Assembly: GCA_018646625.1 (NCBI GenBank) | Contig: JABGUJ010000002.1 | Span: 1 to 64,000, forward strand | DNA: 64,000 nt | DNA from: Candidatus Woesearchaeota archaeon | Lineage (GTDB): Archaea > Nanobdellota > Nanobdellia > Woesearchaeales > JABGUJ01 | Direction: 5' to 3' | Part shown: positions 1 to 8,150 of the stretch, one piece after another | Layout of the letters: the number at the start of each line of letters is the position of its first letter | How positions within the stretch are numbered: position 1 is the first letter of the stretch | Position numbers and translations under genes: made by a program | The notes under the pieces: model-generated | What the model saw: the letters and a program-made list of their open reading frames with translations, nothing else | Databases searched by the model: none | What the model was told of the DNA's origin: nothing

Positions 1-970
<970 letters not shown>

Positions 971-1076
971 TATTTTCGTACGCTCGCTTAATTAGACTTT
1001 TTAGAAACTTAAATCAATAGGAATTGACTTAATTACAAGGTTAATTGATCTCTATTCAACCAATTACGTGTTCACC

Positions 1077-1103
1077 AATACTTAATCTTGATCATTAAGT
1101 ATT
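1077..1103 (-). other. Hairpin in the 16S leader
   Basis: AATACTTAAT and ATTAAGTATT form a perfect 10-bp inverted repeat around a 7-nt loop. A second, shorter repeat (GAATTCC/GGAATTC, arms 1113-1119 and 1129-1135) lies next to it. Both sit between the rRNA promoter and the 16S 5' end, so they would be in the transcribed leader. They may be pre-rRNA processing structures. The rest of 971-1219 holds no ORF that I can support. Confidence 0.5.
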
Positions 1104-1183
1104 ATTTGCCTAGAATTCCCCCAAACTCGGAATTCGTGGTGTTGATTAGACTTTCAAGGGCAATTTGTTCAAAAAACTTCCCC

Positions 1184-1198
1184 TTTAAATAACTTTCC
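1184..1198 (-). promoter_or_regulatory. Probable 16S rRNA promoter (BRE plus TATA box)
   Basis: The minus strand reads GGAAAG-TTATTTAAA, a purine-rich BRE-like element directly followed by a TATA box. A start about 25 nt downstream would be near 1158-1162 and give a leader of about 190 nt before the mature 16S 5' end. The box lies between the eL41 stop codon and the rRNA, where the rRNA promoter is expected. Confidence 0.6.
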
Positions 1199-1219
1199 AA
1201 AGGAAGAATTTTATGATCT

Positions 1220-1318
1220 TTATGAAGCTCGTTTTCTTTTCTCTTTCCGGATTCTCTTCCGTTGCCATTTCCATCTCATTTGGCCTTTCTTTTTCCAACG
1301 TCTTGAACTTCTTTTCAT
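1220..1318 (-). CDS. rpl41e: Ribosomal protein eL41 (32 aa), missed by the ORF track
   Basis: An ATG at 1318 opens a 32-codon frame ending in TAA at 1220. The product starts MKRSSRRWKKKGQMRWKW and ends RKEKRKRAS. It is almost entirely Lys/Arg plus three Trp, like archaeal L41e proteins, whose core is RKWKKKGRMRWKW as I recall it. eL41 is a single short helix at the subunit bridge of the ribosome. A TATA box lies about 29 nt before the ATG, so the mRNA should be leaderless. The gene sits between a coiled-coil gene and the 16S promoter. Identification is from the sequence pattern; the size and composition fit eL41 better than any other family I know. Confidence 0.85.
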   Translation of the reverse strand: MKRSSRRWKKKGQMRWKWQRKRIRKEKRKRAS

Positions 1319-1342
1319 TTGTAAGTGCTGGTCGATACAGGG

Positions 1343-1352
1343 TATTTATTAA
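1343..1352 (-). promoter_or_regulatory. TATA box for eL41 (leaderless)
   Basis: The minus strand reads TTAATAAATA, centred about 29 nt before the eL41 ATG. That is the distance expected when transcription starts at the start codon. Confidence 0.55.
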
Positions 1353-1370
1353 TGTTTCTCTTTCTAATGC

Positions 1371-2567
1371 CTATTTCCTGCCTGTTCCGCCTAACCATCT
1401 GGGTAAGTATGATCTCAGTTTTCTTTTTGGTTCTGGAGTTGCGACAACTGATGTTGGTGCTGGTTCAACTGTTTCTCCAGCTTTTAATCTTTCAATTGCA
1501 TCACCATATGGTACAGTGCCTGTGGCTTGGAACGGACCCTGTGGTAGGTCTGGAACATCTGTCTCGCCACTAGCTGCGATTGGTATTCGTACTGCGGGCA
1601 TTCCCGGAATTGTGTCGCCTGTTCTTGAATCTTCTAATGCTTCGTCGTCTGGTATAATTGGTATTCCTGCATTTGGATTGTCTACAGGTACTTCCTCGAA
1701 TGGTAATTGTGCTACCGTATGCTCTACAGGTTCATACCTGTCGGATACGGGTCTTCTGTTTTCTGTTTCTTCTCTTAATATACGTGCACTGTCATCTATT
1801 GATTCTACATCCGCTGGTTGGATTTCAATCTCGGGTTCGCCAAGCGTGTGTAGATATGCACCTGAAAGAGCTCTCACCATTTCTACTCTTGCTTCAATTT
1901 CTGCAACAATTGGTTTAAGATGTGTTTCATATTTTTCCATTAGTGCATCTGCAACAGTTTGGTTTCCGTTTCTTAGTAATGTTTCATACACATTTGCAAC
2001 TGGATCAACAAGTATTGAGTCAACATCAATTTGTGATTTGCTTAAGTTTAAGTTTTCTTTTTGAGTCTTTATGTGTAAATATCTTTTTTTAAGACCAATT
2101 GCTTGTTCTGCATCGTCGATTGAACCTTCCCTTGTTAGTGTATCAATTCTTCTGCTAAGTTCTTGTAGTTTGTTCTCAACTCTTCTTCCGTTCTTTGTAT
2201 AAAACTTTTGAGCTTTTGCTTCGTTAGTTCTTAGTAGGTGTTCATAAGTGTCTAGTGCGAAAAGTGATGCGTATCTTTTCGTAAGTGCATCTTTTCTTTT
2301 TGTTTGTCTTCTTGTTTCACTTCCTTCTATTGTTAGAAGTGTGTCGAGTTCTTTGTCAACTTCTGCAATTGCATCATCAATTTCTGTTTTGTTAACTTTG
2401 TAATATGATTCTGCTCTGCTGTTTCCTTTTGCAACAAGTGCTGCGTATTGATCGAGATATTGATTTGTTTCTTGTGCTGGTGCTTTGTGATGTGATTCTG
2501 AAGCTCTCGCTTCCAAATTTGATGCGTTCATTGATGCATCTTGTGCAATTGCGTGTTGGTATAACAT
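1371..2567 (-). CDS. Coiled-coil protein of unknown function
   Basis: This 398-aa protein is soluble, with no signal peptide or membrane segment. Residues ~30-270 are charged and helical with heptad-like stretches (e.g. EVDKELDTLLTIEGSETRRQ). Residues ~270-380 are Pro/Glu-rich and look disordered, and the tail is basic (KRKLRSYLPRWLGGTGRK). I do not recognise a family. The start is well supported: AGGAGG lies just before the ATG and a TATA box about 50 nt upstream. A long plus-strand ORF (1213-2064) overlaps it, but has no comparable start signal and a low-complexity Ser/Ile/Val product. A scaffold or cell-structure role is only a guess. Confidence 0.75.
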   Translation of the reverse strand: MLYQHAIAQDASMNASNLEARASESHHKAPAQETNQYLDQYAALVAKGNSRAESYYKVNKTEIDDAIAEVDKELDTLLTIEGSETRRQTKRKDALTKRYASLFALDTYEHLLRTNEAKAQKFYTKNGRRVENKLQELSRRIDTLTREGSIDDAEQAIGLKKRYLHIKTQKENLNLSKSQIDVDSILVDPVANVYETLLRNGNQTVADALMEKYETHLKPIVAEIEARVEMVRALSGAYLHTLGEPEIEIQPADVESIDDSARILREETENRRPVSDRYEPVEHTVAQLPFEEVPVDNPNAGIPIIPDDEALEDSRTGDTIPGMPAVRIPIAASGETDVPDLPQGPFQATGTVPYGDAIERLKAGETVEPAPTSVVATPEPKRKLRSYLPRWLGGTGRK

Positions 2568-2578
2568 TTTGATAGATT

Positions 2579-2622
2579 CCTCCTAATTACTAGTATTATA
2601 GACTTTTGAGGACCTATATAAA
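2579..2622 (-). promoter_or_regulatory. TATA box and strong Shine-Dalgarno for the coiled-coil gene
   Basis: TTTATATA (minus strand, 2615-2622) lies in CCTTTATATAGG. The SD AGGAGG is at 2579-2584, 11 nt before the ATG at 2567. This gene therefore uses a leader with SD, unlike the many leaderless genes here. Confidence 0.6.
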
Positions 2623-2681
2623 GGTTTCTATTTTAACCACTAGCAGGTAATGAATAAAAAAATAAGTAAAAAAAGATAGAA

Positions 2682-2891
2682 TTAGAATCCTCTGCTTTTT
2701 TTGTGACATTCAGAACAACGTACTTCTTTACCTTCTGTAGGTTGGAACGGTACTTTACATTCTTGGCCGCAATCACAGCAAACTGCATCGTGCATTTCTC
2801 TTGGTCCGTTGTTGAACCTTCTTGGGCCTGAGCCTCGTCTGTCGTTTCCGCCTCTTCCTTGTGGTCTGAAACCACCATTTCTATTATCCAT
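2682..2891 (-). CDS. CxxC-x17-CxxC-type small zinc-binding protein
   Basis: The 69-aa product has a Gly/Arg/Asn-rich N-terminus (RGG-like: RPQGRGGNDRRGSGPRR) followed by one zinc-binding module with CCDCGQECKVPFQP and CSEC. The PF.P..G..V.C.EC pattern matches the small CxxC-x17-CxxC family common in DPANN archaea and candidate-phyla bacteria. The RGG-like tail suggests RNA binding, but that is inference. The start at 2891 gives the complete module and has a purine-rich CGAGG upstream. The overlapping ORF in another frame (2633-2878) is a shadow. Confidence 0.8.
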   Translation of the reverse strand: MDNRNGGFRPQGRGGNDRRGSGPRRFNNGPREMHDAVCCDCGQECKVPFQPTEGKEVRCSECHKKSRGF

Positions 2892-2997
2892 TTTTTTCCT
2901 CGGTTTATTTTATCATAATAGTTATTTTGTCTATTATGTTGGCAGCTTTCTGTCTGCAGTGTATATATGTCTTTGTTTATTTAGTTTAGAGAATAGA

Positions 2998-3010
2998 ATG
3001 CCCCGAACGG
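2998..3010. repeat. 13-bp copy of the tRNA-Glu 3' end (possible tRNA relic or att-like repeat)
   Basis: ATGCCCCGAACGG here is identical to 3808-3820, which is the 3' acceptor end of tRNA-Glu plus flank. Beyond the exact match, the next ~18 nt (atacatacccggtacgg) still resemble the tRNA-Glu T-arm (gattcgaacccgtgtcc). The two copies are direct repeats about 810 bp apart and bracket two small basic ORFs. This could be a decayed tRNA copy or a remnant of integration at a tRNA end. Confidence 0.45.
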
Positions 3011-3058
3011 ATACATACCCGGTACGGTTAATTAAGGTCTAAAATCAAAGAATATTAG

Positions 3059-3319
3059 TTATTTCCGTCTCGTTTTTCGAGTCCTTGCTCTATAACTCTT
3101 TCTTGGCTTACGTATTGTTCTAGTTCTTACAACTCTCTTAACAGTACGCGTTTTTTTTGGTCTTGTGAGTTTCCTCCATACATGATTTGGTAAATCATTT
3201 GCATAAAGTTTTTTGCCACATTTTTTACAAAACCAATTACACCATTTTTTATCATATCTAGCTTGATGCTTACAGAATGCTGATCTTATGTAACATTTGA
3301 TTGAATATATTAGTCCCAT
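3059..3319 (-). CDS. Small basic Cys-rich protein, unknown
   Basis: The 86-aa product has a Cys/Trp-rich N-terminal half (KKWCNWFCKKCGKKLY, plus C9 and C16) that could bind one metal ion, and a very Arg/Lys/Thr-rich C-terminal tail (KKTRTVKRVVRTRTIRKPRK). It follows the 3321-3674 gene with a one-base gap, so they are probably co-transcribed. Both start MG and end in basic tails. Nucleic-acid binding is likely from composition alone. I do not recognise a family. Confidence 0.6.
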   Translation of the reverse strand: MGLIYSIKCYIRSAFCKHQARYDKKWCNWFCKKCGKKLYANDLPNHVWRKLTRPKKTRTVKRVVRTRTIRKPRKSYRARTRKTRRK

Positions 3320-3320
3320 T

Positions 3321-3674
3321 TTACCTCATCGTATACTTTTTGACAATACCGTGCTTCTCTAACAAGTATTTTCTAACTTTTTGACGATTCATATGGCCTT
3401 GTCTTCCTTTTGTCCATCTCCTGACATTTCTACCTTTAACCGGAAACGTATGATGGCTTGCTGCAATAACTACTCTAAATAAGTCGTCTTTGGTCGGTTT
3501 ACGTCGGTGAGTTTTCTTGAATTTATTTAACAGCATACTGTATTTTCTATTTGCTTTAGCTATGTTCTTTTTAGAAATTCCTGGCGTTCTTCTGCTGCGC
3601 CTACCAGTGCGTCTTCTTGTCCTAATGGGTTTGCTTAATCTGAATAATCTTTTTAGCCAGTTTAATATTCCCAT
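3321..3674 (-). CDS. Small basic protein, unknown
   Basis: The 117-aa product starts MGILNWLKRLFRLS, an amphipathic helix, and continues with a very Arg-rich stretch (RTRRRTGRRSRRTPG). The middle is more ordinary (KPTKDDLFRVVIAASHH) and is followed by RQGHMNRQKVRKYLLEKHGI, which looks like a helical DNA- or RNA-binding unit. It is the first gene of a pair with 3059-3319 and lies between the two tRNA-Glu-end repeats. No family recognised. Confidence 0.6.
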   Translation of the reverse strand: MGILNWLKRLFRLSKPIRTRRRTGRRSRRTPGISKKNIAKANRKYSMLLNKFKKTHRRKPTKDDLFRVVIAASHHTFPVKGRNVRRWTKGRQGHMNRQKVRKYLLEKHGIVKKYTMR

Positions 3675-3749
3675 TTTACTTTCTTCACATCAATTCCTTT
3701 GCTGCTTGTGAAAGTCTCTTTTTCTCATGAGTATTTGTATAGAATTAAT

Positions 3750-3792
3750 AAAAAACCCTGGGAAAACGCAGTGACTTGCGCCATAATGCGTT
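3750..3792 (-). terminator. Likely terminator after tRNA-Glu
   Basis: On the minus strand just downstream of tRNA-Glu, AACGCA/TGCGTT (3765-3770 and 3787-3792) can form a 6-bp stem. It is followed by CCCAGGG and a T6 run (3750-3755). In archaea the T-tract is the main signal. Confidence 0.45.
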
Positions 3793-3808
3793 AACCGTAG
3801 GGATATCA

Positions 3809-3883
3809 TGCCCCGAACGGGATTCGAACCCGTGTCCACGGCACGAAAGGCCGTAATGATTGACCGGACTACACCATCGGGGC
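3809..3883 (-). tRNA. tRNA-Glu(UUC)
   Basis: The minus strand gives acceptor GCCCCGA pairing with TCGGGGC, discriminator A, and no encoded CCA. The anticodon arm is ACGGC-CTTTCGT-GCCGT, so the anticodon is TTC. The T-arm is CGGG-TTCGAAT-CCCG. The D-arm GTGTAGTCCGGTCAATCAT is the pattern usual in archaeal tRNA-Glu. No intron. Confidence 0.93.
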
Positions 3884-3898
3884 GTATAAAATGTATGA

Positions 3899-4020
3899 TG
3901 GGCCTGGGGGGATTTGAACCCCTGACCTCTGGCTGACTTAAATCCATGCCTTTGATTGTGATTTTGGAAGACATGCGGTCTTATAAGACCAGCGCTCTAA
4001 CCAGACTGAGCTACAGGCCC
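3899..4020 (-). tRNA. tRNA-Ile(UAU) with a 47-nt intron
   Basis: Exon 1 is 3982-4020 (GGGCCTG acceptor, D-arm, CTGGT-CTTATA) and exon 2 is 3899-3934 (A-GCCAG, variable loop AGGTC, T-arm, CAGGCCC, discriminator A). Removing 3935-3981, between positions 37 and 38, restores a 5-bp anticodon stem CTGGT/GCCAG with loop CTTATAA and anticodon TAT. The exact junction can slide by up to two bases with the same mature product. UAU would read AUA directly; most archaea instead use a CAU tRNA modified to agmatidine. T-stem pair 49-65 is a mismatch (A-C). Confidence 0.85.
3935..3981 (-). other. Intron of tRNA-Ile
   Basis: These 47 nt start AGACCGCATGTC and end TTTAAGTC on the minus strand. The site is 37/38, the canonical archaeal position. 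GAC near the 5' junction can pair with GTC near the 3' junction, as expected for a relaxed bulge-helix-bulge. Confidence 0.75.
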
Positions 4021-4065
4021 AATGAGGGCAAGAATTTCTACACTACTTTTAAAGGTTTCGATGTC

Positions 4066-4635
4066 TTACCACCTGTATCTTATTTTTCTATATTCTTCAA
4101 AAAGCACCGAATCTGATAAAACTTGATACCTTCTGTGCTTTACATTAAATCTTTCATAGGCTGGATCGACTAAAAATTCGCCAACCTCTGTTAGAACTGT
4201 TGCGCATGCATGATCAACTCTATCTCCTTTATGATCTTTTGAAACCTCTGTGTAATATGAGTCAATGCCAAGACATCGTGCAATCGTGATGTAAAGAAAA
4301 GCCATCTCTCCGCAAACACCGGTTTTATCTCTTAATACTTCTATTGAATTTCGATATATATATGGGAACCCTGTTTTTTTCTCATCTTTTCTTTCATAAT
4401 CGTATGTTATGTTTCTTAGCATCCAATCAAAGACTGCTCTTGATTTCTCATGTTTTGATTCTGTATGTGTTGTAAATGCATTTATTACCTTGGCCAGATC
4501 TTTGTCAATTACAAAAGGATAATCTGTTAGATCGCAACAAACTATTAGTCTGTAATCTGTATTGATGTGGGTAATATCTAGATGAGGTTTGTTATTTTGA
4601 TTGCTGTGTTTTATTCTAGTAACTAGGTCTGACAT
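4066..4635 (-). CDS. Transglutaminase-fold thiol protein, last gene of the Ubl-like operon
   Basis: The 189-aa product has the transglutaminase-like catalytic triad in order: Cys108 in KTGVCGEMAFLYITIARCLGI, His142 in DHACATV and Asp157 in LVDPAY. It has no signal peptide, so it should be cytoplasmic, unlike the secreted transglutaminase at 23012-25027. The family includes peptidases and acyl transferases acting on Gln or amide bonds. The start overlaps the JAMM gene by 13 nt, which implies translational coupling. In this context it could cut or form isopeptide bonds on the conjugated protein. The fold assignment is firm; the substrate is inference. Confidence 0.85.
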   Translation of the reverse strand: MSDLVTRIKHSNQNNKPHLDITHINTDYRLIVCCDLTDYPFVIDKDLAKVINAFTTHTESKHEKSRAVFDWMLRNITYDYERKDEKKTGFPYIYRNSIEVLRDKTGVCGEMAFLYITIARCLGIDSYYTEVSKDHKGDRVDHACATVLTEVGEFLVDPAYERFNVKHRRYQVLSDSVLFEEYRKIRYRW

Positions 4636-5831
4636 TTTAACTTTAGAAATATATCTTCTATTTGTGTTCTGTATCTTCTAGATGCATATCTATTTCTCTT
4701 TATAATCCTAGATAACATATCTACGTCTGCGACACTATATTTGGTGTCTTTCATTACTTTTCTCACTTCTGTTATTCTATCTTTCCAGAAATAAGTTCTT
4801 TTGTTATCTTGATAGAAATCTCCTGAGAGAATCTTTGCAATTCTTGCAATGCTTTTTGTTTCAGATATGTAAAATTTTCTGATTGCTTTTGTATAATTAA
4901 GATCTTTGTATTTTATTCTTTGTTCTAGTTTTGTAGTTCTATTTTTGGAGCTTGCCGAGATTTGATGATGGTTTGTGTCTATTTCATTAAGTATTTCTTC
5001 AAGTCTTTCTGGTGGGGGATTGCTGGACGCGATATCGGACTTGATCTTACCTCTTATATCATTACATATTTCTCTGATCTCTTTTGTTCTTACTCTGCGA
5101 TCATCGTCAACAATAACTATTTTTGGTTCGACTATGGTGTCTTCTGAAGACTCTTGTTTTATTTCTCCGTATGGTTCTTCATCTAATGAGTTAACTACTA
5201 CACTATATGCAAATCCTTTCTTTATTTTTCGTTTACTAGTTATGTTTTTGACATTTGGTTGATTTATTCTAGTCTCTTCAATTTCAATCTCAATTACTCT
5301 GTCTAGATTCTGAGGATCTCTTATTCTAAGAGTTCTGCTATCATTGTTTATCCACTCCGCTTTGTGCTCTGTTTCTTTCCATTGTACTCTTTCTGTTTCT
5401 ACTGTGAGTTGGTTGTGAGAATAAAGCATTGAAGATAGTCTAGAAAAGTTTTCTACATCTGTAGTTGAATGAAATGTTGGATGATCTCCATGACTGTGCC
5501 ACCATCCTATTATTTTTCGGTTATCAGATCTTATTTGTTCTATTGTTCTTAGTTCACTATCAGGATTGACTGTACAACTACTTGTTGTTACATATTGTTG
5601 AACTGGTATTATTGCGTCCGTTGCAATTCCGTCATCTTTGTCTCTTTCGGCTGTGAGATATCCATAACATTCTAGTGGTGATTCTGTGATTGATTTTATT
5701 AACTTGGCATACAAATGCATTTTAGTATATGCATAACGAGTTATTGTGATTTTATCAGGCATGATGAACTCAGCAGGTGTGGCCAAGAGTTCTCTGACTT
5801 TATAATTGGGCGAGATCATGTGTGTTCGCAC
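4623..5831 (-). CDS. JAMM/MPN-domain metallopeptidase (candidate Ubl-processing or deconjugating enzyme)
   Basis: The N-terminal ~190 residues carry a complete JAMM zinc motif: Glu54 in SPLECYGYL, then GWWHSHGDHPTFHSTTD with His112, His114, Ser122 and Asp125, exactly HxH-x7-S-x2-D. Such enzymes hydrolyse isopeptide bonds after a Ubl C-terminal Gly or trim Ubl precursors. The C-terminal ~200 residues are charged and helical with no recognised domain, and may bind substrate or partner. The gene overlaps the E1 gene (16 nt) and the transglutaminase gene (13 nt). At 402 aa it is much longer than a bare JAMM domain. Confidence 0.9.
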   Translation of the reverse strand: MRTHMISPNYKVRELLATPAEFIMPDKITITRYAYTKMHLYAKLIKSITESPLECYGYLTAERDKDDGIATDAIIPVQQYVTTSSCTVNPDSELRTIEQIRSDNRKIIGWWHSHGDHPTFHSTTDVENFSRLSSMLYSHNQLTVETERVQWKETEHKAEWINNDSRTLRIRDPQNLDRVIEIEIEETRINQPNVKNITSKRKIKKGFAYSVVVNSLDEEPYGEIKQESSEDTIVEPKIVIVDDDRRVRTKEIREICNDIRGKIKSDIASSNPPPERLEEILNEIDTNHHQISASSKNRTTKLEQRIKYKDLNYTKAIRKFYISETKSIARIAKILSGDFYQDNKRTYFWKDRITEVRKVMKDTKYSVADVDMLSRIIKRNRYASRRYRTQIEDIFLKLKCQT

Positions 5832-7006
5832 CTCTGTATTGTTTTTCGTATTCCTAGCGGATGATCGTCGAGGGAACTATAGAATAATTGTCCTTTAGTT
5901 GGTGAACTATTTGAAAGAATTCGTTTAGCTTCTGTAATTACTGCACATCCTATTACGCAATTTGTGTAAACTACCGATGGCTCGTGGCTATTGGAGATGC
6001 AACTATTTGTGTTATTTTTTTCAAATTTATTATCTACTAGTGGTGCCTGACACTCGATACATGCAGTTTTATCTGGTTGGTATGTTGTAACTTGTCCGTC
6101 GAATGGTGTTGTACCTCCATCAATTAGCGCGATTCTATTTGTTCTACATATTTGATTAAGATATTTTCTCGTTTCCGCATTATCGACACATGATATTATT
6201 AAATCATATTGTGCTTCGACAACTTTTGTTTCGTCAAAATAGTTTTCTGCTGCTTTTTGTTTTATTGATCTGAATCTTAACTGTGGGTGTATTTCTCTTA
6301 GTCTTCTAACACAGATGTCTGCTTTTGATTTTCCTGTGGATTCATCCAGTGTAAATAATGGTTGTCTGTTCTTGTTAGTTTCTTCAATTAAATCATCATC
6401 ACAAATAGTGATGTTGAATCCTTCTGCTGCGGCACAAAGACTTGTATAGTTTCCAAGTGCTCCTGCGCCAACTATTAGAATATTTCCTTGTGTTTTTTTT
6501 TGAATTGGATTGTTCTCGACTGTATTCCTGCCGCTTATAGTTCTTTCATAATCTCGTAGTCTAAATGCACTTCTCCGAATTTTATTAGTGATTGTGCCTG
6601 CGAGTATACCTAAGAAATCTATTTCGCAACTATGATTGAAGATTGTCTGTTGAGATTTGATGGTATATTTACTACTTGTTGTGTCAATAACAACACTTGA
6701 ATCGGTGCACATGTATGGGTGGGGGTGAGAGTGAAATGCATTAACAACTATCTCGGGATTCATCTTTTTAACAAGATCTTCTAGTTGTAAAACTCTGCTT
6801 TCTTGTGAGGGTACAAGAATAATTTCATTCTCTTTTGTTGCGTATGTGTGGTCGATTAAGGTTATTGCACCAACTTCAATTCCTGTGAGTGTGCATACCA
6901 TAAATTGTGCTAATGCATTAGTTCCGATTAGTGTAACTGAAATATCTTTAAGTGCGTCTTGATTCCAACCGATGATTTGTTCTTGTGTTAGTGTTCTTTG
7001 TCTCAT
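5816..7006 (-). CDS. ThiF/E1-like protein with two Rossmann repeats, the first degenerate
   Basis: The second half (residues ~172-396) is an intact E1/ThiF/MoeB adenylation domain: GAGALG at 180-185, CDDD, NKNRQ at 211-215 with the ATP-contacting Arg, Lys226, CVDN at 273-276, and a zinc-type CIEC at 316-319. The usual second CxxC is not evident. Cys336 and Cys350 are candidates for a thioester Cys. The first ~150 residues follow the same layout (LTQEQIIGWNQDAL, VGAITLIDH, MNPEIVV) but GxGxxG is GTNALA and the Arg-finger and Cys motifs are missing, so it looks like an inactive E1 repeat. Predicted to adenylate a Ubl C-terminus. Confidence 0.88.
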   Translation of the reverse strand: MRQRTLTQEQIIGWNQDALKDISVTLIGTNALAQFMVCTLTGIEVGAITLIDHTYATKENEIILVPSQESRVLQLEDLVKKMNPEIVVNAFHSHPHPYMCTDSSVVIDTTSSKYTIKSQQTIFNHSCEIDFLGILAGTITNKIRRSAFRLRDYERTISGRNTVENNPIQKKTQGNILIVGAGALGNYTSLCAAAEGFNITICDDDLIEETNKNRQPLFTLDESTGKSKADICVRRLREIHPQLRFRSIKQKAAENYFDETKVVEAQYDLIISCVDNAETRKYLNQICRTNRIALIDGGTTPFDGQVTTYQPDKTACIECQAPLVDNKFEKNNTNSCISNSHEPSVVYTNCVIGCAVITEAKRILSNSSPTKGQLFYSSLDDHPLGIRKTIQRCEHT

Positions 7007-8149
7007 TTAATTCACATAATTATTTGGAAAATTGTCTGGAGAAAGATCTTTGTAGGGTGTTGCACCCTCTAAGTAACCATGTACGATATTATTTGCAGCT
7101 AGAACTAAGTTTGCATATGCTTTTTCATGCGGAATTGCGATTGAGTCGGGAATCTTATTTGTCCCCATACATATATTTTGAAATGATTTGTTTCTTTCTG
7201 ATAAGAATGGATGAGAATAATGTTCAACAATTTGTGGGTGTGATTGCTGTATTGTTCCGTGTCTTATTCTTATCTTTGTAGCAACACGACAACTGTTGAA
7301 ATAGTATTTCTCACTAGTACATTGATGAGTGGTTCTAATTGAGAAATTAGGAATTCTTAAGTAAATATAATAATCATCACCTTTTGAAAATACTCCTAAA
7401 TTATCTTTTTCGCAGAATCCATTTTCTTTTAACTCGAGAAGCAACCTGCTTTTTTGAGTCGCTAATTTATCATCATATTTGGTTTGTAATTTGATTGAAG
7501 AACTTAACTCTGATTGTACTCTTCTTTCTAATTGGTTAAGGTTGGCTGAGCTGGTGGAGATCTCTAGATGCTGTTCTCCATATTTAATCTGAAAATTCGC
7601 AGGATTGTGTTGTGAGTTTAATGAATAAACTCTGTTCTGCCACACAAGAATGGTGTTATTTGTTAACGGAGTGGGGAGCTGAGTTGTTTGGTTGGATTGG
7701 AGGGTGTGGAGTAATTTTGTTAGATTGGTGGACCAAGATAGCAATCTTTTTGTTGTTTGATTATGAACTCTTGAGGTGTGTAGAGGTAGTATCTTTTCAA
7801 AGATTTCATTTAGAATTACTTCTTGACTGAGATTAGTATAGTATTCTGTTTCACGTTGACGTGATTTGACTAATTGCTTAGATCTTAGTAAATTGACTGC
7901 TGCATCTATTTTATGTTTTTGAGATCTTATGTAATATTTGTGTAGATCATCTAGCGAGCAAGACCTTTCCAAAGGAATTTCTTCAGCCCCTATTACGAGT
8001 TTTGTGTAAGAAGAGGTTTTGAAATTTTTGCAAGGCTCCCATAATCTGTTATCGAGAAGTGCACATAATTTTATACTTTTCAGGTGATGTATTATTGTGT
8101 GCGTTGGAAGCTCTGCTATACCTTTGACTTTTGTAACCAAGTCCAACAT
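7007..8149 (-). CDS. Unknown 380-aa protein with an E2 (UBC)-like C-terminal motif
   Basis: Residues ~1-240 are mostly helical, polar and Asn/Gln/Thr-rich, and match no family I know. From ~255 there is a strand-rich meander (DDYYIYLRIPNFSI, RVATKIRIRHG), then SHPQIVEHYSHPFL and, 17-20 residues on, QNICMG with Cys327. After that come helices and a Pro-containing tail. A His-Pro-x-Ile followed by a strand and I-C-hydrophobic-G is the arrangement around the catalytic Cys of E2/UBC-fold proteins. The gene is directly adjacent to the E1 gene and 1 nt from the small LGG protein. E2-like function is inference from motif order plus context. Confidence 0.6.
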   Translation of the reverse strand: MLDLVTKVKGIAELPTHTIIHHLKSIKLCALLDNRLWEPCKNFKTSSYTKLVIGAEEIPLERSCSLDDLHKYYIRSQKHKIDAAVNLLRSKQLVKSRQRETEYYTNLSQEVILNEIFEKILPLHTSRVHNQTTKRLLSWSTNLTKLLHTLQSNQTTQLPTPLTNNTILVWQNRVYSLNSQHNPANFQIKYGEQHLEISTSSANLNQLERRVQSELSSSIKLQTKYDDKLATQKSRLLLELKENGFCEKDNLGVFSKGDDYYIYLRIPNFSIRTTHQCTSEKYYFNSCRVATKIRIRHGTIQQSHPQIVEHYSHPFLSERNKSFQNICMGTNKIPDSIAIPHEKAYANLVLAANNIVHGYLEGATPYKDLSPDNFPNNYVN

Positions 8150-8150
8150 C

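Noticed and set aside
1213-2064. 283-aa plus-strand ORF opposite the coiled-coil gene
   Set aside because: Antisense of a gene with TATA and AGGAGG; product is low-complexity Ser/Ile/Val and it also overlaps eL41.
2633-2878. 81-aa ORF in another frame of the CxxC gene
   Set aside because: The 2682-2891 frame gives a complete zinc-binding domain.
3690-3974. 94-aa ORF
   Set aside because: It crosses tRNA-Glu and part of tRNA-Ile, so the frame is not coding.
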